Origin: Corallochytrium limacisporum
Lineage: Eukaryota > Opisthokonta
Reading direction: 5' to 3'
Assembly: GCA_002811645.1 (NCBI GenBank)
Contig: PDIP01000008.1
Span: 85,403 to 149,402 of the forward strand
Length of the DNA: 64,000 nt
Shown: positions 27,057 to 36,941 of the stretch, piece by piece
Layout of the letters: each line of letters starts with the position of its first letter
Position numbering within the stretch: position 1 is the first letter of the stretch
Program-made: the position numbers and the translations under genes
Notes under the pieces: generated by a model
What the model saw: the letters and a program-made list of their open reading frames with translations, nothing else
Told to the model about the DNA's origin: nothing
The model's database searches: none

Positions 27057-29843
27057 ATGGACGAGCATAGCATTCAAACAGCGTTGCTCTTTATTGTGAC
27101 TCTGCTGCTTGCATTTAACATTTTGCAGCAGCAGCGGAGCTCCCGGTTGATCCAGAAGGAAGGGACTGCAGAGAAACTGGTGGAGAGCAAGTCCCATGCT
27201 TCGAGCAAGGCGCCGGAAAAGGTAAAGCCCGCACAGCGCACGGGTGGCATGTGTCCTGTGGGAGCGGGTGGCAAGAGCAGTGGCTACCGCGGCGCAGAGG
27301 CTTCTTCGGAGTACTGCCCGCCAGAGCTGATGTTGAGTATGGAACAGCGCAGGAACGTTCGTGGTCGCCGATGGGGTGGTGCCTCGAAGGTTTCTCGCAT
27401 TGAGGACCTTCTGGTTCCTCAGGACTTGACAAAGTTTGGTCCTGATGACCGCACTCGCACCATTGCCAGAATTATGGGTGCCATTACCCGCGCTCACGGA
27501 CTGCGCGTGAACAATGAGTCACGAAACATTGTCTTTGATATTGTCTTGGACGAAGTTTTACAGTTGTCAAATTCAGAATACGGTTTTATTGGCGAGTGGC
27601 ACCAGGCACCTGAGGTGGAAAGGCCGCACTTACACACATATTCAATCACCAATATTGCATGGACCAAGGAATTGAATGCCTTCTACCGGGAGCATATGGA
27701 GTCGGGTCTGTATTTCTACGATTTGAACAATTTGTTCGGCCACTGTCTCATTTATGGTATGCCAATCATCTCGAACAGTCCCGCTGAGCACGAACTCTCT
27801 GGAGGTCTGCCAGTTGGCCATCCTCCTCTTAACGCTGTGATGCTTTTGCCTTTCAAGGACAACGCCGGGCAAGTCTATGGGTGCATTGGCATTGCCAACC
27901 GTCCCGGTGGTTACAACGAGGATGTGCGCGACTTCCTGAGCCCTTACATTACTACCATTGCTCAGCTCTTGCGTTCGTACCGCCAGGATCGCAAGGCGGA
28001 AGAATCCAGGAAGGCTATGGACCGGCAGAGTGAACGCCTAAACGCGGTCATCGAAGCAGCCAGCTCAGGTATTTGGGAAATCGATATGGAAGATAACAAC
28101 AAATTCTATGCCTCTGCGGCTACGTACAGAACGCTTAGCATGGACGTCCACCAGAATTCGGAATTCAGGGGGTTGAGCATGTTTGAAGCCTGCGCCGTAG
28201 ATGCCAAAGAAATTGAGGCTCTGCGCGCTTTCTTTGGAGAATGCGGGAAATTTAACGATGATCCGTTGACAAATACTCGACCGAGGTGGAACGAGCACAT
28301 TATCCGCATGTCCAACGCAAAGACTGGTGCGGAGCAGCACATCCTGGTGCGTGCGAACACCATCGTTACCAAGGACCCCAAAGTACGCATCTCTCGCATT
28401 GCCGGTAGTATTGACGATATCACACAGAAGCTTGAAATGGAACAGGCAGTAATTCGGGCCTCAAACGCCAAGTCTGAATTCCTCGCCAATATGAGCCACG
28501 AGATGCGCACTCCTCTGAACGCCATGCTGGCAGGGTGTGACATCATTGATAGCAATAGCAGCAGCAACGAGGTTCACGATATTGTCAACCTCATGCGGGT
28601 CAGTGCGAATCACTTGACTAACCTGGTCAATGACGTCCTTGACTTTAGCTCTGTGGAGTCTGGCCGGATCAAGTTTGATTGGGGTCCAGTGGATGTCCAG
28701 CAGCTCCTGGCTGCTGCTCTGGATATCGTTCGCCCGCAGGTCCGCGACAGCGTCAACCTGGACATTGTTCTGACAACACCTGTGAACAAGGTGATTCATC
28801 TGCCTCATACACGGGTTCTTCAGGTTCTGATCAATGTGCTTAACAATGCTGCCAAGTTTACTCACTCCGGCAATATTTCTTTGATTGTCGATGGTGCACC
28901 AGAGCTCATTGAGGGTCTGGAGCTCAGTGAAGAACATCCGGAGGTAATTCTATTCAGCGTCAAGGATTCTGGCATCGGTATACCCCAGGAGAAGCTCAAT
29001 GCCATCTTCCAACCGTTCACCCAGCTAGACATGTCCTCACAGAAGAAGTACCGGGGTGCTGGCGTGGGTTTGGCTGTGTGCAAGAAGATTTTGAATACTA
29101 TGGGAGGAGACATTCGGGTGTCCAGTGCTCAGGGTGTCGGTTCCACGTTCTACTGCTATTGCCCATGCAAGTTTTTGGGTGAGGACAAGTTGGTTCGGGG
29201 ATCCATTTCCATGATTCCCCGTGTCACTGCACAATATGAGTCTGACTGTCTTGCTAACATTCGCCGCATGTCCTACGAAGCGGACTCGGAGACCCAATCT
29301 ACGTCCAATTCGATTCCGAACTCGAGCTCCAATTCCAAGGCATACAGCTCAACTGAGGAGACTGACGGAGATTCTGGATATTGCGATGACTTTTACACTG
29401 CCGATGTGCTGGTCGCAGAGGACAACAAAATCAATCAGAAAGTTATCACCAAGCTCTTGGACAGTGCTGGCATAACTAGCTATAAATGCTCGAACGGAAG
29501 CGAAGCTGTCAAGGCGGTGCAGGCCAGGGTCAACAACCCGTTCAAAGCCATATTTATGGACATCAACATGCCGGTCATGGATGGAATTGAGTCCACTCGT
29601 ATCATCATGAGTCAGTGGGACACTTGGACTGGTGACCGCTCTGTGTCCCGTCCCAAGATTGTTGCCTTCACTGCCAGTGCCTACCGAGAAGATGAGGCCA
29701 AGTGCCGAGAAATGGGCATGACTGCTTTCCTGCCTAAACCTGTTCGCAAGGAAGACGTTCTGGCGGTACTGCATCAGCTCAACCTGACCGCCACAGGCCC
29801 TCGTCTCAGCTTTGCCGAGACTGCCGATATGAACTCCACTTAA
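27057..29843 (+). CDS. membrane-anchored hybrid histidine kinase (GAF-PAS-HK-REC)
   Basis: This 929-codon gene encodes a complete hybrid two-component sensor kinase. An N-terminal hydrophobic helix (about residues 6-22) may anchor it. A GAF-like domain covers about 140-305 and a PAS-like domain about 325-460. The HisKA domain has the phospho-acceptor His481 in NMSHEMRTPLNAM. The ATPase domain carries an N box with NNAAKFTHSG near 596, a G1 box DSGIGIP near 637 and a G2 box GAGVGLAVCK near 666, where GxGxGLA is kept. The receiver domain starts with VLVAEDNKINQ near 783, has its phospho-acceptor Asp835 in FMDINMPVMDG, and its conserved Lys in PKPVRK near 893. All residues for phosphotransfer are present, so it should be active. 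The signal sensed is unknown. It has by far the longest upstream region in the window, which suggests complex regulation. Confidence 0.92.
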   Translation: MDEHSIQTALLFIVTLLLAFNILQQQRSSRLIQKEGTAEKLVESKSHASSKAPEKVKPAQRTGGMCPVGAGGKSSGYRGAEASSEYCPPELMLSMEQRRNVRGRRWGGASKVSRIEDLLVPQDLTKFGPDDRTRTIARIMGAITRAHGLRVNNESRNIVFDIVLDEVLQLSNSEYGFIGEWHQAPEVERPHLHTYSITNIAWTKELNAFYREHMESGLYFYDLNNLFGHCLIYGMPIISNSPAEHELSGGLPVGHPPLNAVMLLPFKDNAGQVYGCIGIANRPGGYNEDVRDFLSPYITTIAQLLRSYRQDRKAEESRKAMDRQSERLNAVIEAASSGIWEIDMEDNNKFYASAATYRTLSMDVHQNSEFRGLSMFEACAVDAKEIEALRAFFGECGKFNDDPLTNTRPRWNEHIIRMSNAKTGAEQHILVRANTIVTKDPKVRISRIAGSIDDITQKLEMEQAVIRASNAKSEFLANMSHEMRTPLNAMLAGCDIIDSNSSSNEVHDIVNLMRVSANHLTNLVNDVLDFSSVESGRIKFDWGPVDVQQLLAAALDIVRPQVRDSVNLDIVLTTPVNKVIHLPHTRVLQVLINVLNNAAKFTHSGNISLIVDGAPELIEGLELSEEHPEVILFSVKDSGIGIPQEKLNAIFQPFTQLDMSSQKKYRGAGVGLAVCKKILNTMGGDIRVSSAQGVGSTFYCYCPCKFLGEDKLVRGSISMIPRVTAQYESDCLANIRRMSYEADSETQSTSNSIPNSSSNSKAYSSTEETDGDSGYCDDFYTADVLVAEDNKINQKVITKLLDSAGITSYKCSNGSEAVKAVQARVNNPFKAIFMDINMPVMDGIESTRIIMSQWDTWTGDRSVSRPKIVAFTASAYREDEAKCREMGMTAFLPKPVRKEDVLAVLHQLNLTATGPRLSFAETADMNST

Positions 29844-30320
29844 TGTCTGTGTCGAGACCACATTTCCATGCATATCACATATCTCCTATTGAAAGTTATT
29901 TCTCGACACACAGGCACATAAAGCATTCACATAGAATCATAAAATATACATCATGGCCATTGCACTATACATGCATTTCTGCTTTAGTGGATGTACGCAC
30001 CTCTACATTGGCCTGGCCCGGCTTCTGGCCAGCCAACTGTTCACGATGCTGCGCAATTCGCCAAAGAAAGGCGAAAGATTAACGAAAAAGGGATTCCCCC
30101 GGGGAGGAGAGGGAGGGGGATCGACGGGAGTCATCCCATCGTCATCCCATCGTCATCTAGCTGAAATGGCGAAAACTCATCGATAGGTATGCTTTCGTGG
30201 CAAGCTACTCGACGAGTGCCTTTGAGAGTAGGTTTGGAAATATTTATGTGCCCTTAATCTTGAACGTGCTAAATTGTTCCACTGAAAGCTGCGTGATCCA
30301 TAAACGCTCAAGGTCAAATC
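29844..30320. other. intergenic region between histidine kinase and GXWXG-like gene
   Basis: About 480 bases with no coding sequence that I recognise. It contains an 11-base direct repeat (GTCATCCCATC, two and a half copies at 30130-30157) next to a G-rich patch at 30090-30128. The right part is the promoter of the next gene. Confidence 0.5.
30130..30157. repeat. 11-bp short tandem repeat
   Basis: Two full copies and one partial copy of GTCATCCCATC are arranged head to tail. Confidence 0.75.
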
Positions 30321-30854
30321 ATGAACTCTGAACACAAACAGTTGAAAGGCTTAACGGCTGCTGATGCCTACAAACTTTGGAAGGAAATCGATCCTGCGCA
30401 GTGCAAGTTGGAGAGACTCAATGGTCGCTATAAAGCTGGAATTTGGACGCTCCCAGGTCTCAGCCATCAGACTACAGTCAGTGTCATGAACGTGGTCATG
30501 GACTGGGCCGGTCTGAAGGGCTGGTGGGGCAAGCAATTTACTGGCGATGGCCGTGGCATCAATATCTGCTACCCGGACGCAGATAAGATCTTTCAGCGTA
30601 CGAAGAGTCTTGAGAAGCGCTGTCCTATGCACATTGTGGTACAACCATCACTAGTCGACGGAAAGCCTTGCGTTTGTGTCCAATATCGCAAGGAAGATGG
30701 TGCCTTTGCCCCTTGGACTGGTGTGTACGATGAGCTACGTCCCTTGGATGACGATACTTGGATTGGTATGGCGGCCCTCAATTTTGGTGGAAGCACCTTT
30801 GCATGGGCCACAGCCAATCCGTTCCTGCTCGAAAAGGTTGGCCCGGCGGAGTAA
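30321..30854 (+). CDS. GXWXG/DUF4334-like small protein
   Basis: A 177-residue soluble protein with no signal peptide. Three short motifs match the order seen in bacterial and fungal GXWXG-DUF4334 proteins. LNGRYKAGIWTLPG near residue 38 stands for the GRWxG segment, WWGKQF near 72 for WYGKxF, and VYDELRPLDDDTWIGM near 136 for the YDxFRxxDDxTxxG segment, followed by ANPFLLEKV. The function of that family is not established; the fold is thought to be a small ligand-binding barrel. My match is by eye and moderately supported. It is on the same strand as, and 477 bases after, the histidine kinase, but no functional link follows from that. The ATG start is the first in frame and the protein looks complete. 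Confidence 0.55.
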   Translation: MNSEHKQLKGLTAADAYKLWKEIDPAQCKLERLNGRYKAGIWTLPGLSHQTTVSVMNVVMDWAGLKGWWGKQFTGDGRGINICYPDADKIFQRTKSLEKRCPMHIVVQPSLVDGKPCVCVQYRKEDGAFAPWTGVYDELRPLDDDTWIGMAALNFGGSTFAWATANPFLLEKVGPAE

Positions 30855-31935
30855 ACCGCCTCGCATCTCGGCCAAGTTTGCTCAGTGTCCAGGCCCTCTT
30901 TGACACCAAAATACAATCCTTGTCCCCAACGGTGTTGATGGATGACTTATTCCTTTGATTTAGAATAGAAGCAAAGGCATCCCACACCGCCCTCCCCCCT
31001 CACGAATCCATGACCATTTCCCTCCCCTCCAGTCCCAAATGAAGATCCTGCCAGAGTGCGATTGTATCTCAGATGCCCACCCGCTACCGTCCCTGGCGAC
31101 CCGTGCTGTCTAACGCGGCCGGAGGGAAGGGGGAGGAAAGGAGGGGGCTGGCGCACCGCACACAAAATAGCACACGTCCCTCTTTTCAGTCGCTGCGAGA
31201 CCAAATAAAGAAAATTCCGATGCCCTTTGAGAGACCCGAAGCTTTGGCTTCCCGTTTATTTTGCGGCGGACTGAGGGTGGATCTCGGTTAATCTGGTCCA
31301 TTTCTTGTTTCCTCCGACGGTTTGTCCTCTTTATCGACGTTTCCCTTTCGTCGTGGCCCGATAGTGGAGCAGTGACACATAACGGGCAGGGGAAGCAAAA
31401 TGAAAGGGTCGAAACTTCCCGGTGGAACCAATATTAACTTGTTGCGGGGTATTCTGCTATGTATTCTTGGCGGGGGGTTGTTAGCAATAGAATGAATGCG
31501 TAGTAGCAGCGTATACGTCTCAGTCGCGGTGCACTCAGCAAGCCCAGTGTCCCCAACCACGCACCAACCCCAACCCAAACACAAGGGGAGCGAACGCGCG
31601 GGGACTGAATTTTCCCTTTGGCAAGCCAGGGGCAGCGGGTGAGATTGGAAACCCCGGAGTCTCAGAAAGGAAGGTCTTTGGAGTTCAAGATTTTGTCGAA
31701 GAATGCTGAAAAGAGCAGCTATAAAATGGTAAATGCTATGACTTCATTATGGTTATAAGAGAATAATCTGCAAAGAGGGATCCTCGTGTTGAAGAATTGC
31801 TAGAGGGTGATGGCACTTCGTCATCTAATATACGACAACGACAAACCATTGTGAGGAGTTTGTCCTCGGAAAATCAGGTATGGTGGACCCTTCGTAGATC
31901 ATGTCTTCATAAGGGATGAATTGTAGTGTATAAAT
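30855..31935. other. 1.1-kb intergenic region upstream of the apyrase gene
   Basis: Contains pyrimidine-rich DNA at 30985-31035, a G-rich patch at 31115-31150 and several short unrecognised frames. A short upstream ORF of 14 codons starts at about 31811, before the apyrase ATG. No RNA gene was seen. Confidence 0.45.
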
Positions 31936-34197
31936 ATGTTAAGGTCTGGGTCCTCAGCGAGCTTCCAGAAGTTGAGGTCTGGTATTTCAAACGGTGGGTC
32001 GCGAACACATTCGCGGCAAGGTTCTGCTGATATCGGTGGCGCCGCCAATGTCAGGCTGGGCAGCGGACAAACGACCCCACGGGGGGATCGTGCCTTTAGT
32101 AGTCAGCTAGGCTATTCGACTGGGACTGCTTCCCCGCTGGCTTTATCACAGGCACCGCAAAAGCCAACAGAGACGAGAATTGATGGCCTTGGCACCCTAT
32201 CAGGAAACGGACAAGACTGGGACTACATCACACCTGGAAACCAGAATGAGCCAGCCAACTACGATCCGACGGGCAAGTCCAAACACAAAATAGGGCACAA
32301 ATTGAAAAGATTTAGGTCTCACAGCACGAGACTCGGAGCAGCCTGGCGCAGGCGCCGGCCGCTCTATATTTTGGCACTTATTGCTGCCATTATGATGCTA
32401 TTATACATTTACTGGGATGAATTCGTAAAAACGACGGAAGCATGGTCATGGGACTACGAGGTAGGGTTTGTTACCTCGGCCCCATCAGGAGACAAAAGTC
32501 CGCATAACACTCAACACTTCCCAGACACAGAATTGCCACAATTTTACGTCATCATCGACGCTGGAAGTAGTGGGAGCCGCATCCACATTTATGAGGCGAC
32601 CTATGACGAATCAGGTGAATTGGAGGCCCTAGAAGCGATGCGGATCGGAGACGACAGGGAGATGGCAGTGTTAAAGATTGAACCGGGTCTTAGCTCGTAC
32701 AGCCAAACACCAACGGATGCTGTTACCAGTCTCAAGGAACTCATTGACTATGCTGAAAACCTGATTCCAATTACTGATTTGCCAAAGACAAATCTCTACG
32801 TATTGGCGACGGCGGGTCTACGCCTTCTGGACGACAAGACTCGATTGCGCTTGCAAAAAGCAATCGAAGATGAGTTACCACATCAGACTGCAATGAAATT
32901 GGTAGAGGTGGACACTCTCGACGGACAGTGGGAGGCTGTCTATGCATGGCTAAGCTTCAACTGGATGCAGGGTAAAATTGTCAAGGAATTTGAGAACAAA
33001 AATACTCACAGTCTCCCTGGCCAAAATTTTCCATCAGGACATAAAACGTGGGATGAGATTAGTAGCTTTCCGGTTATTGACATGGGGGGCGCCTCCGCGC
33101 AAATTGCAATGGAAGTACCCGGGTCACCTGGGAAGCTCGACCTGGATGAAAATGATCCCGTTGTCTCACTTCAGCTGAGCTCTGATCATCCAACGTACCG
33201 CCTCTTCATTCATTCCTACATTCGGTTCGGGGCTAATCAGGCCAGAAAACGTTATCTCAGGTGGCTGCTGGCCAAAGAGTCAGGGAAAGGAAACGCCCAA
33301 GGAGACGCTGGTTCACGCATTCATGGCGACAGCATTGTTCTCAAGGACCCATGTCTGCACCCCGATCGCAGTGATGATGAGGAAATTGACAAGCTGAAAG
33401 TTAGTGTTGAAGGGACTGGAAACTTCTACCAATGTGCTGAAAATCTGAAGTTTCTCTTTGACAAAACCGCTCCATGTTCTAACAAGCCCTGTGCATTCAA
33501 TGGCGTGCATCAACCCGAGCTCCCATGGGGAACACATGAGATCTTCGGCATCAGCGAGTTCTGGTACACTTCTTGGGATGTATTCCACTTTACAGGGCCC
33601 TATGACGAGGACACATTCGTCAAGGCGGCTGAGGCATGGTGCCTCCGTGACTGGGATGCTCTAGTGGAAGAGTACGATGCTGGTCTTTTCCCAACTGCAG
33701 GCCGCACTCGTTTCCGTGATCAGTGCTTCAAGTCTGCCTGGATGCACACTTTCTTACACTATGCCTTTGAAATGCCAAAGTCCGCCACCTTCCACCCCAT
33801 TAGCAAGGTCAACGGTGCGGAAGTGTCCTGGACCTTAGGAGCTCTTTTGCACCGCATTTATGACGGGATCACTGAAGCTCCAGTGGATGATGAGGATGAA
33901 GGCGGTGACGCGGAGCAAGAAGTCGCGTTGCAGCGCAAGAAGCAGCAACAACAACAGCAAGAAGGCACAGGAACAACTGATGAACACTTTGCCGACGGTC
34001 CGGTTCCCCAGTTCCTCGGTCTTGTGTGGTATAATTGGATGGTCGTTTGCACCATCGTAGGCGTTGCCGTCTACATCTGGCGCCGTAGGCAGAGGAACAC
34101 CATTAGCCTGCCCACTCACGCTGATGTAAACAACGGTGGCATCAACGGAGACCCATATCGTCAGATCTATGAGCGCGGATCCATGTCCTACATTTAG
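31936..34197 (+). CDS. GDA1/CD39 family apyrase (nucleoside di/triphosphatase)
   Basis: A 753-residue membrane apyrase that hydrolyses nucleoside tri- or diphosphates, probably in the Golgi or endosomal lumen or at the cell surface. The first 135 residues are basic, Ser/Gly-rich and cytoplasmic. A transmembrane helix follows at about 139-158. The apyrase conserved regions are IIDAGSSGSRIHIYEA (ACR1, about 204), VLATAGLRLL (ACR2, about 288), WEAVYAWLSFNWMQG (ACR3, about 330, with the catalytic Glu) and VIDMGGASAQIAME (ACR4, about 379). A second transmembrane helix lies at about 694-714, followed by a short basic tail. An acidic and Gln-rich patch at 650-675 precedes it. Two membrane spans are the CD39/Ynd1-like arrangement. 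The substrate (GDP/UDP or ATP) cannot be read from sequence alone. Confidence 0.88.
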   Translation: MLRSGSSASFQKLRSGISNGGSRTHSRQGSADIGGAANVRLGSGQTTPRGDRAFSSQLGYSTGTASPLALSQAPQKPTETRIDGLGTLSGNGQDWDYITPGNQNEPANYDPTGKSKHKIGHKLKRFRSHSTRLGAAWRRRRPLYILALIAAIMMLLYIYWDEFVKTTEAWSWDYEVGFVTSAPSGDKSPHNTQHFPDTELPQFYVIIDAGSSGSRIHIYEATYDESGELEALEAMRIGDDREMAVLKIEPGLSSYSQTPTDAVTSLKELIDYAENLIPITDLPKTNLYVLATAGLRLLDDKTRLRLQKAIEDELPHQTAMKLVEVDTLDGQWEAVYAWLSFNWMQGKIVKEFENKNTHSLPGQNFPSGHKTWDEISSFPVIDMGGASAQIAMEVPGSPGKLDLDENDPVVSLQLSSDHPTYRLFIHSYIRFGANQARKRYLRWLLAKESGKGNAQGDAGSRIHGDSIVLKDPCLHPDRSDDEEIDKLKVSVEGTGNFYQCAENLKFLFDKTAPCSNKPCAFNGVHQPELPWGTHEIFGISEFWYTSWDVFHFTGPYDEDTFVKAAEAWCLRDWDALVEEYDAGLFPTAGRTRFRDQCFKSAWMHTFLHYAFEMPKSATFHPISKVNGAEVSWTLGALLHRIYDGITEAPVDDEDEGGDAEQEVALQRKKQQQQQQEGTGTTDEHFADGPVPQFLGLVWYNWMVVCTIVGVAVYIWRRRQRNTISLPTHADVNNGGINGDPYRQIYERGSMSYI

Positions 34198-34320
34198 GCA
34201 GAAGGTGTTCAACATACATATACTGATACTCTGTGTAGTAGTAATCTCTGGTTTGTCCCTTGCCTGTGAACAGCTGCCCATTGCTTACAGTTTGGGTTTC
34301 GAACTAAGACTGCCAGGGAG

Positions 34321-36003
34321 TCATACGAAAGGTTGAGGCTTGTCGCCCACACCACCAGCAAGCTCATAGGTTTTCAAAGCCACGGTCACAGCAAGTTCGT
34401 CGCACTGCTCCCGGGTCTCGGCTTCTGCGTAAACACGGACGACGTCTTCAGTGCCGGAAGGACGCACGAACGACCGACCCGACGGGTATTTGCGGACAAT
34501 CTCGTCGATAGCCTCCTGCAAACCTTCCGGGGTCACAACTGTCTGCTCGGCATTCGTTGTCGTGATGGCGGTGCGATCGGCAACGCGAACCTTCATCTGA
34601 CGATTGGGTAGGTCGTTGTACTTGGAATTCCATTCAGAAAGGGACCATCCTTTCAGGGCCAGGCAGGCCTCGACCAGCAGGATGTCAGACAGAGCATCAC
34701 CGACAGTCTCGTTGATGACCCGAACCAGAGCGCTCAGAGTCTTGTAGGCAGTCTTACCCGTATCGTTCAAAGCATTGACGTCGACACCCGCTAGACGCTG
34801 CTTGGTAGCAGGGCTGAAGATGACTGTACCGTGGCCATTGGCCTCAAAGTACACGCCGACGTCGTGCTTCACTGCCTCGTGGTGAAGGTGCTTAACACCC
34901 GTAGGAGTGAAAGGGGCCTGCAGTTTCAGTTCCTGGGTAATGTACTTAGTGCTGGAACCGTTTGCGTAAGCAGTCTGCACGACGGCGATTTTTGTGTCAA
35001 GGCCAATGGCAGTGAATAGATCGGTCAGGGCCGTAGCAGCGAGGGTGGCAATCTTATCACCGTCAAGTAGGCAGAATTTTCCATCATCATTGACGTAGTA
35101 GTAGACCACGCGGTCGGCATCACCGTCCAGGGAGGCGGCGCGGTCACCAGGTTTCAGATCCATACCGGCAGGTGCTTTCTGGCCGACTTTCACGTAGTCA
35201 GCACCGCAGTCGTGGTTCAGCTTACCTGTGGTACCATCGTTGTAGACAGTGATCTCCAGCACTCCCGCCAGCTTTTCTCCAAAGGCTCGGGCCTTGGGTG
35301 CTCCGACACCGTTAGCCGCATCAATCATAAGCTTCTGCGTCTTGTGGGCGGCGGCAGTGACACCCGTGTCCAGTACCTCTTTGTAGGCTGTGCTGAGCTT
35401 GGTGAAATATCCTTCTTCAGTCGGCTCACCATACTCTCCATTAGTGTTCAAGCAACATACGATGTAGTGCAGCTGTGGAGTGGTGACGATTCCAAGATCC
35501 TGCACGGTGCCACCAGTCGCTTCGATGCCAGCGACGCACTTGGCGAGCAGAGCCTCGCCTGAGGGCCGAGTATCGCGACCCACGACGACTAAAGGCTTCA
35601 CGGTAGTGTCGACTTTCTGGTCTTCAATGATTGATTTCACTACGGCCTCGACCCCGTCGGCGGAAGCGTTGGCCAGCTGTGTGGCACAGGCTTCCCAACT
35701 GGATTCGAGCATCTCCCCCAAAGGGTCGACAACTTTGACACCATTGTCTTCCTCAGGGTTGTGGCTAGCTGTGATCATTACACCAATACGCTTACCACCT
35801 TGGGCCTGGGAACGAAGGGCAGCCAGGACACCGATGCGGAACATTGCTGGTGGTAGCTTGTCGGCATGCATGCGGAAACCCGCCGTACCGTACGTGTACT
35901 TGAGACCATCAGGGATGGGATTGTCCACACAACCGGCTTTGATTTTGTCACTCATCTCTTCAGTCAACTTGAGCAGGAGTATTTTATTGTTGGTATTGTC
36001 CAT
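34321..36003 (-). CDS. PCM1: phosphoacetylglucosamine mutase
   Basis: A 560-residue enzyme of the alpha-D-phosphohexomutase superfamily that converts GlcNAc-6-phosphate to GlcNAc-1-phosphate on the route to UDP-GlcNAc, needed for chitin, N-glycans and GPI anchors. Key sites are the YGTAGFRMHADKLPP start motif of the AGM1 branch, the phosphoserine loop ITASHNPEEDNGVK with Ser80, the metal loop SLDGDADRVVYYY near residue 300, the sugar-specificity EANGHGTVIF near 388, and the phosphate-binding RPSGTEDVVRVYAEA near the C-terminus. All are intact. Length is typical. The ATG at 36003 is the first in frame. It converges on the apyrase gene with 123 bases between stop codons. Its upstream region is unusually rich in homopolymers. 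Confidence 0.95.
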   Translation of the reverse strand: MDNTNNKILLLKLTEEMSDKIKAGCVDNPIPDGLKYTYGTAGFRMHADKLPPAMFRIGVLAALRSQAQGGKRIGVMITASHNPEEDNGVKVVDPLGEMLESSWEACATQLANASADGVEAVVKSIIEDQKVDTTVKPLVVVGRDTRPSGEALLAKCVAGIEATGGTVQDLGIVTTPQLHYIVCCLNTNGEYGEPTEEGYFTKLSTAYKEVLDTGVTAAAHKTQKLMIDAANGVGAPKARAFGEKLAGVLEITVYNDGTTGKLNHDCGADYVKVGQKAPAGMDLKPGDRAASLDGDADRVVYYYVNDDGKFCLLDGDKIATLAATALTDLFTAIGLDTKIAVVQTAYANGSSTKYITQELKLQAPFTPTGVKHLHHEAVKHDVGVYFEANGHGTVIFSPATKQRLAGVDVNALNDTGKTAYKTLSALVRVINETVGDALSDILLVEACLALKGWSLSEWNSKYNDLPNRQMKVRVADRTAITTTNAEQTVVTPEGLQEAIDEIVRKYPSGRSFVRPSGTEDVVRVYAEAETREQCDELAVTVALKTYELAGGVGDKPQPFV

Positions 36004-36941
36004 TCATAACGCCAGGTTCTTTTTGTCTGATCTGCCATCAGTCAAGTAACTCTCCACCCACAGCTCTTGTACAATGGAGTTCCCGGACAACCCAATGATC
36101 GCTGCGTGTCCGGCCCCTTTCGACCGTTTGATCTGATCATTTCCATAGTTGCGGTTCGGTGGTATTTCGCTTACTTTCTTTTTTTTTTGTTTTTGTTTTT
36201 TCTTCTCGGCGCAGAGAGAGGGTTTTGGCAAAAAAAAAATCATTGGCTTTTTAGATTGGCCCCCTCCCATCCCAGAGGAGGGGGGGGTGGGTGGTACTTG
36301 GGCTCTCCGCAGTACTCGGCATACGGCGCGGAAAACAAAAGGGAGCGCGCACGGTTCTATGAGCGGGAAAGAAACAAAAAAAAATACAAGAAAAAGAGAC
36401 AACAAAAAAAAAAAAGAGAGAGAGAGAAAAAATTGGGCTTAAGGCGGGGGTGAAGGTGTAGAGATCTAGTCTCCCCCCCCGGGGGGGGGAGGGGGCCTTG
36501 GCTTCTCGCCACAATGGAAAAACCCTTCTTCCCCGACCGGCCGATTTCCTTTTTTCCGGGGTCGGCTTCTTCTTCAGTGGGGACACACTTGCCCTTACTT
36601 TTTTACTGAACGAGGAAAGAAAAACCCGTCCCTGTTCGGACCCTGGTTGGGTAAGGCCCGGTTGAGGAAAGTGGGGGGAGGGGGGGAGCGGGACAAGAAA
36701 AGCTGGGCCGGGCCAGTGAAAAGGTCTCCCGTCCTCGTCCGACCGTGGTGGGTGGCCGGCACGAAGGGACGGGCAGGTAGACTCTCATGGCTGCCAATGC
36801 TTTCGGGGTGATAGCAGCCGTAAACCACGCTCATGTCAGTAGCAAATTGTATGGAACAGAGATAAATGTGTATGAAATATTGCTGATGATCGAAAGACGT
36901 AAAATCACCAATGGTTTGATAGTATTCCGCATACCCACTAG
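36004..36941. other. intergenic region with homopolymer and C8G9 tracts
   Basis: This is the upstream region of PCM1. It contains T-rich runs at 36178-36205, A-rich runs at 36231-36240 and 36370-36430, G-runs at 36280-36295, and a C8/G9 inverted tract at 36472-36490. A long G/A-rich stretch runs from 36490 to 36720. No coding sequence is credible here. Confidence 0.55.
36472..36490. repeat. C8/G9 palindromic tract
   Basis: Eight C bases are followed directly by nine G bases, bounded by T and A, giving a self-complementary block of at least 18 bases. Homopolymer errors in assembly could have changed its exact length. Confidence 0.75.

Noticed and set aside
26964-27497. 177-codon minus-strand frame overlapping the start of the histidine kinase
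   Set aside because: It opposes the conserved kinase N-terminus and shows no recognisable family.
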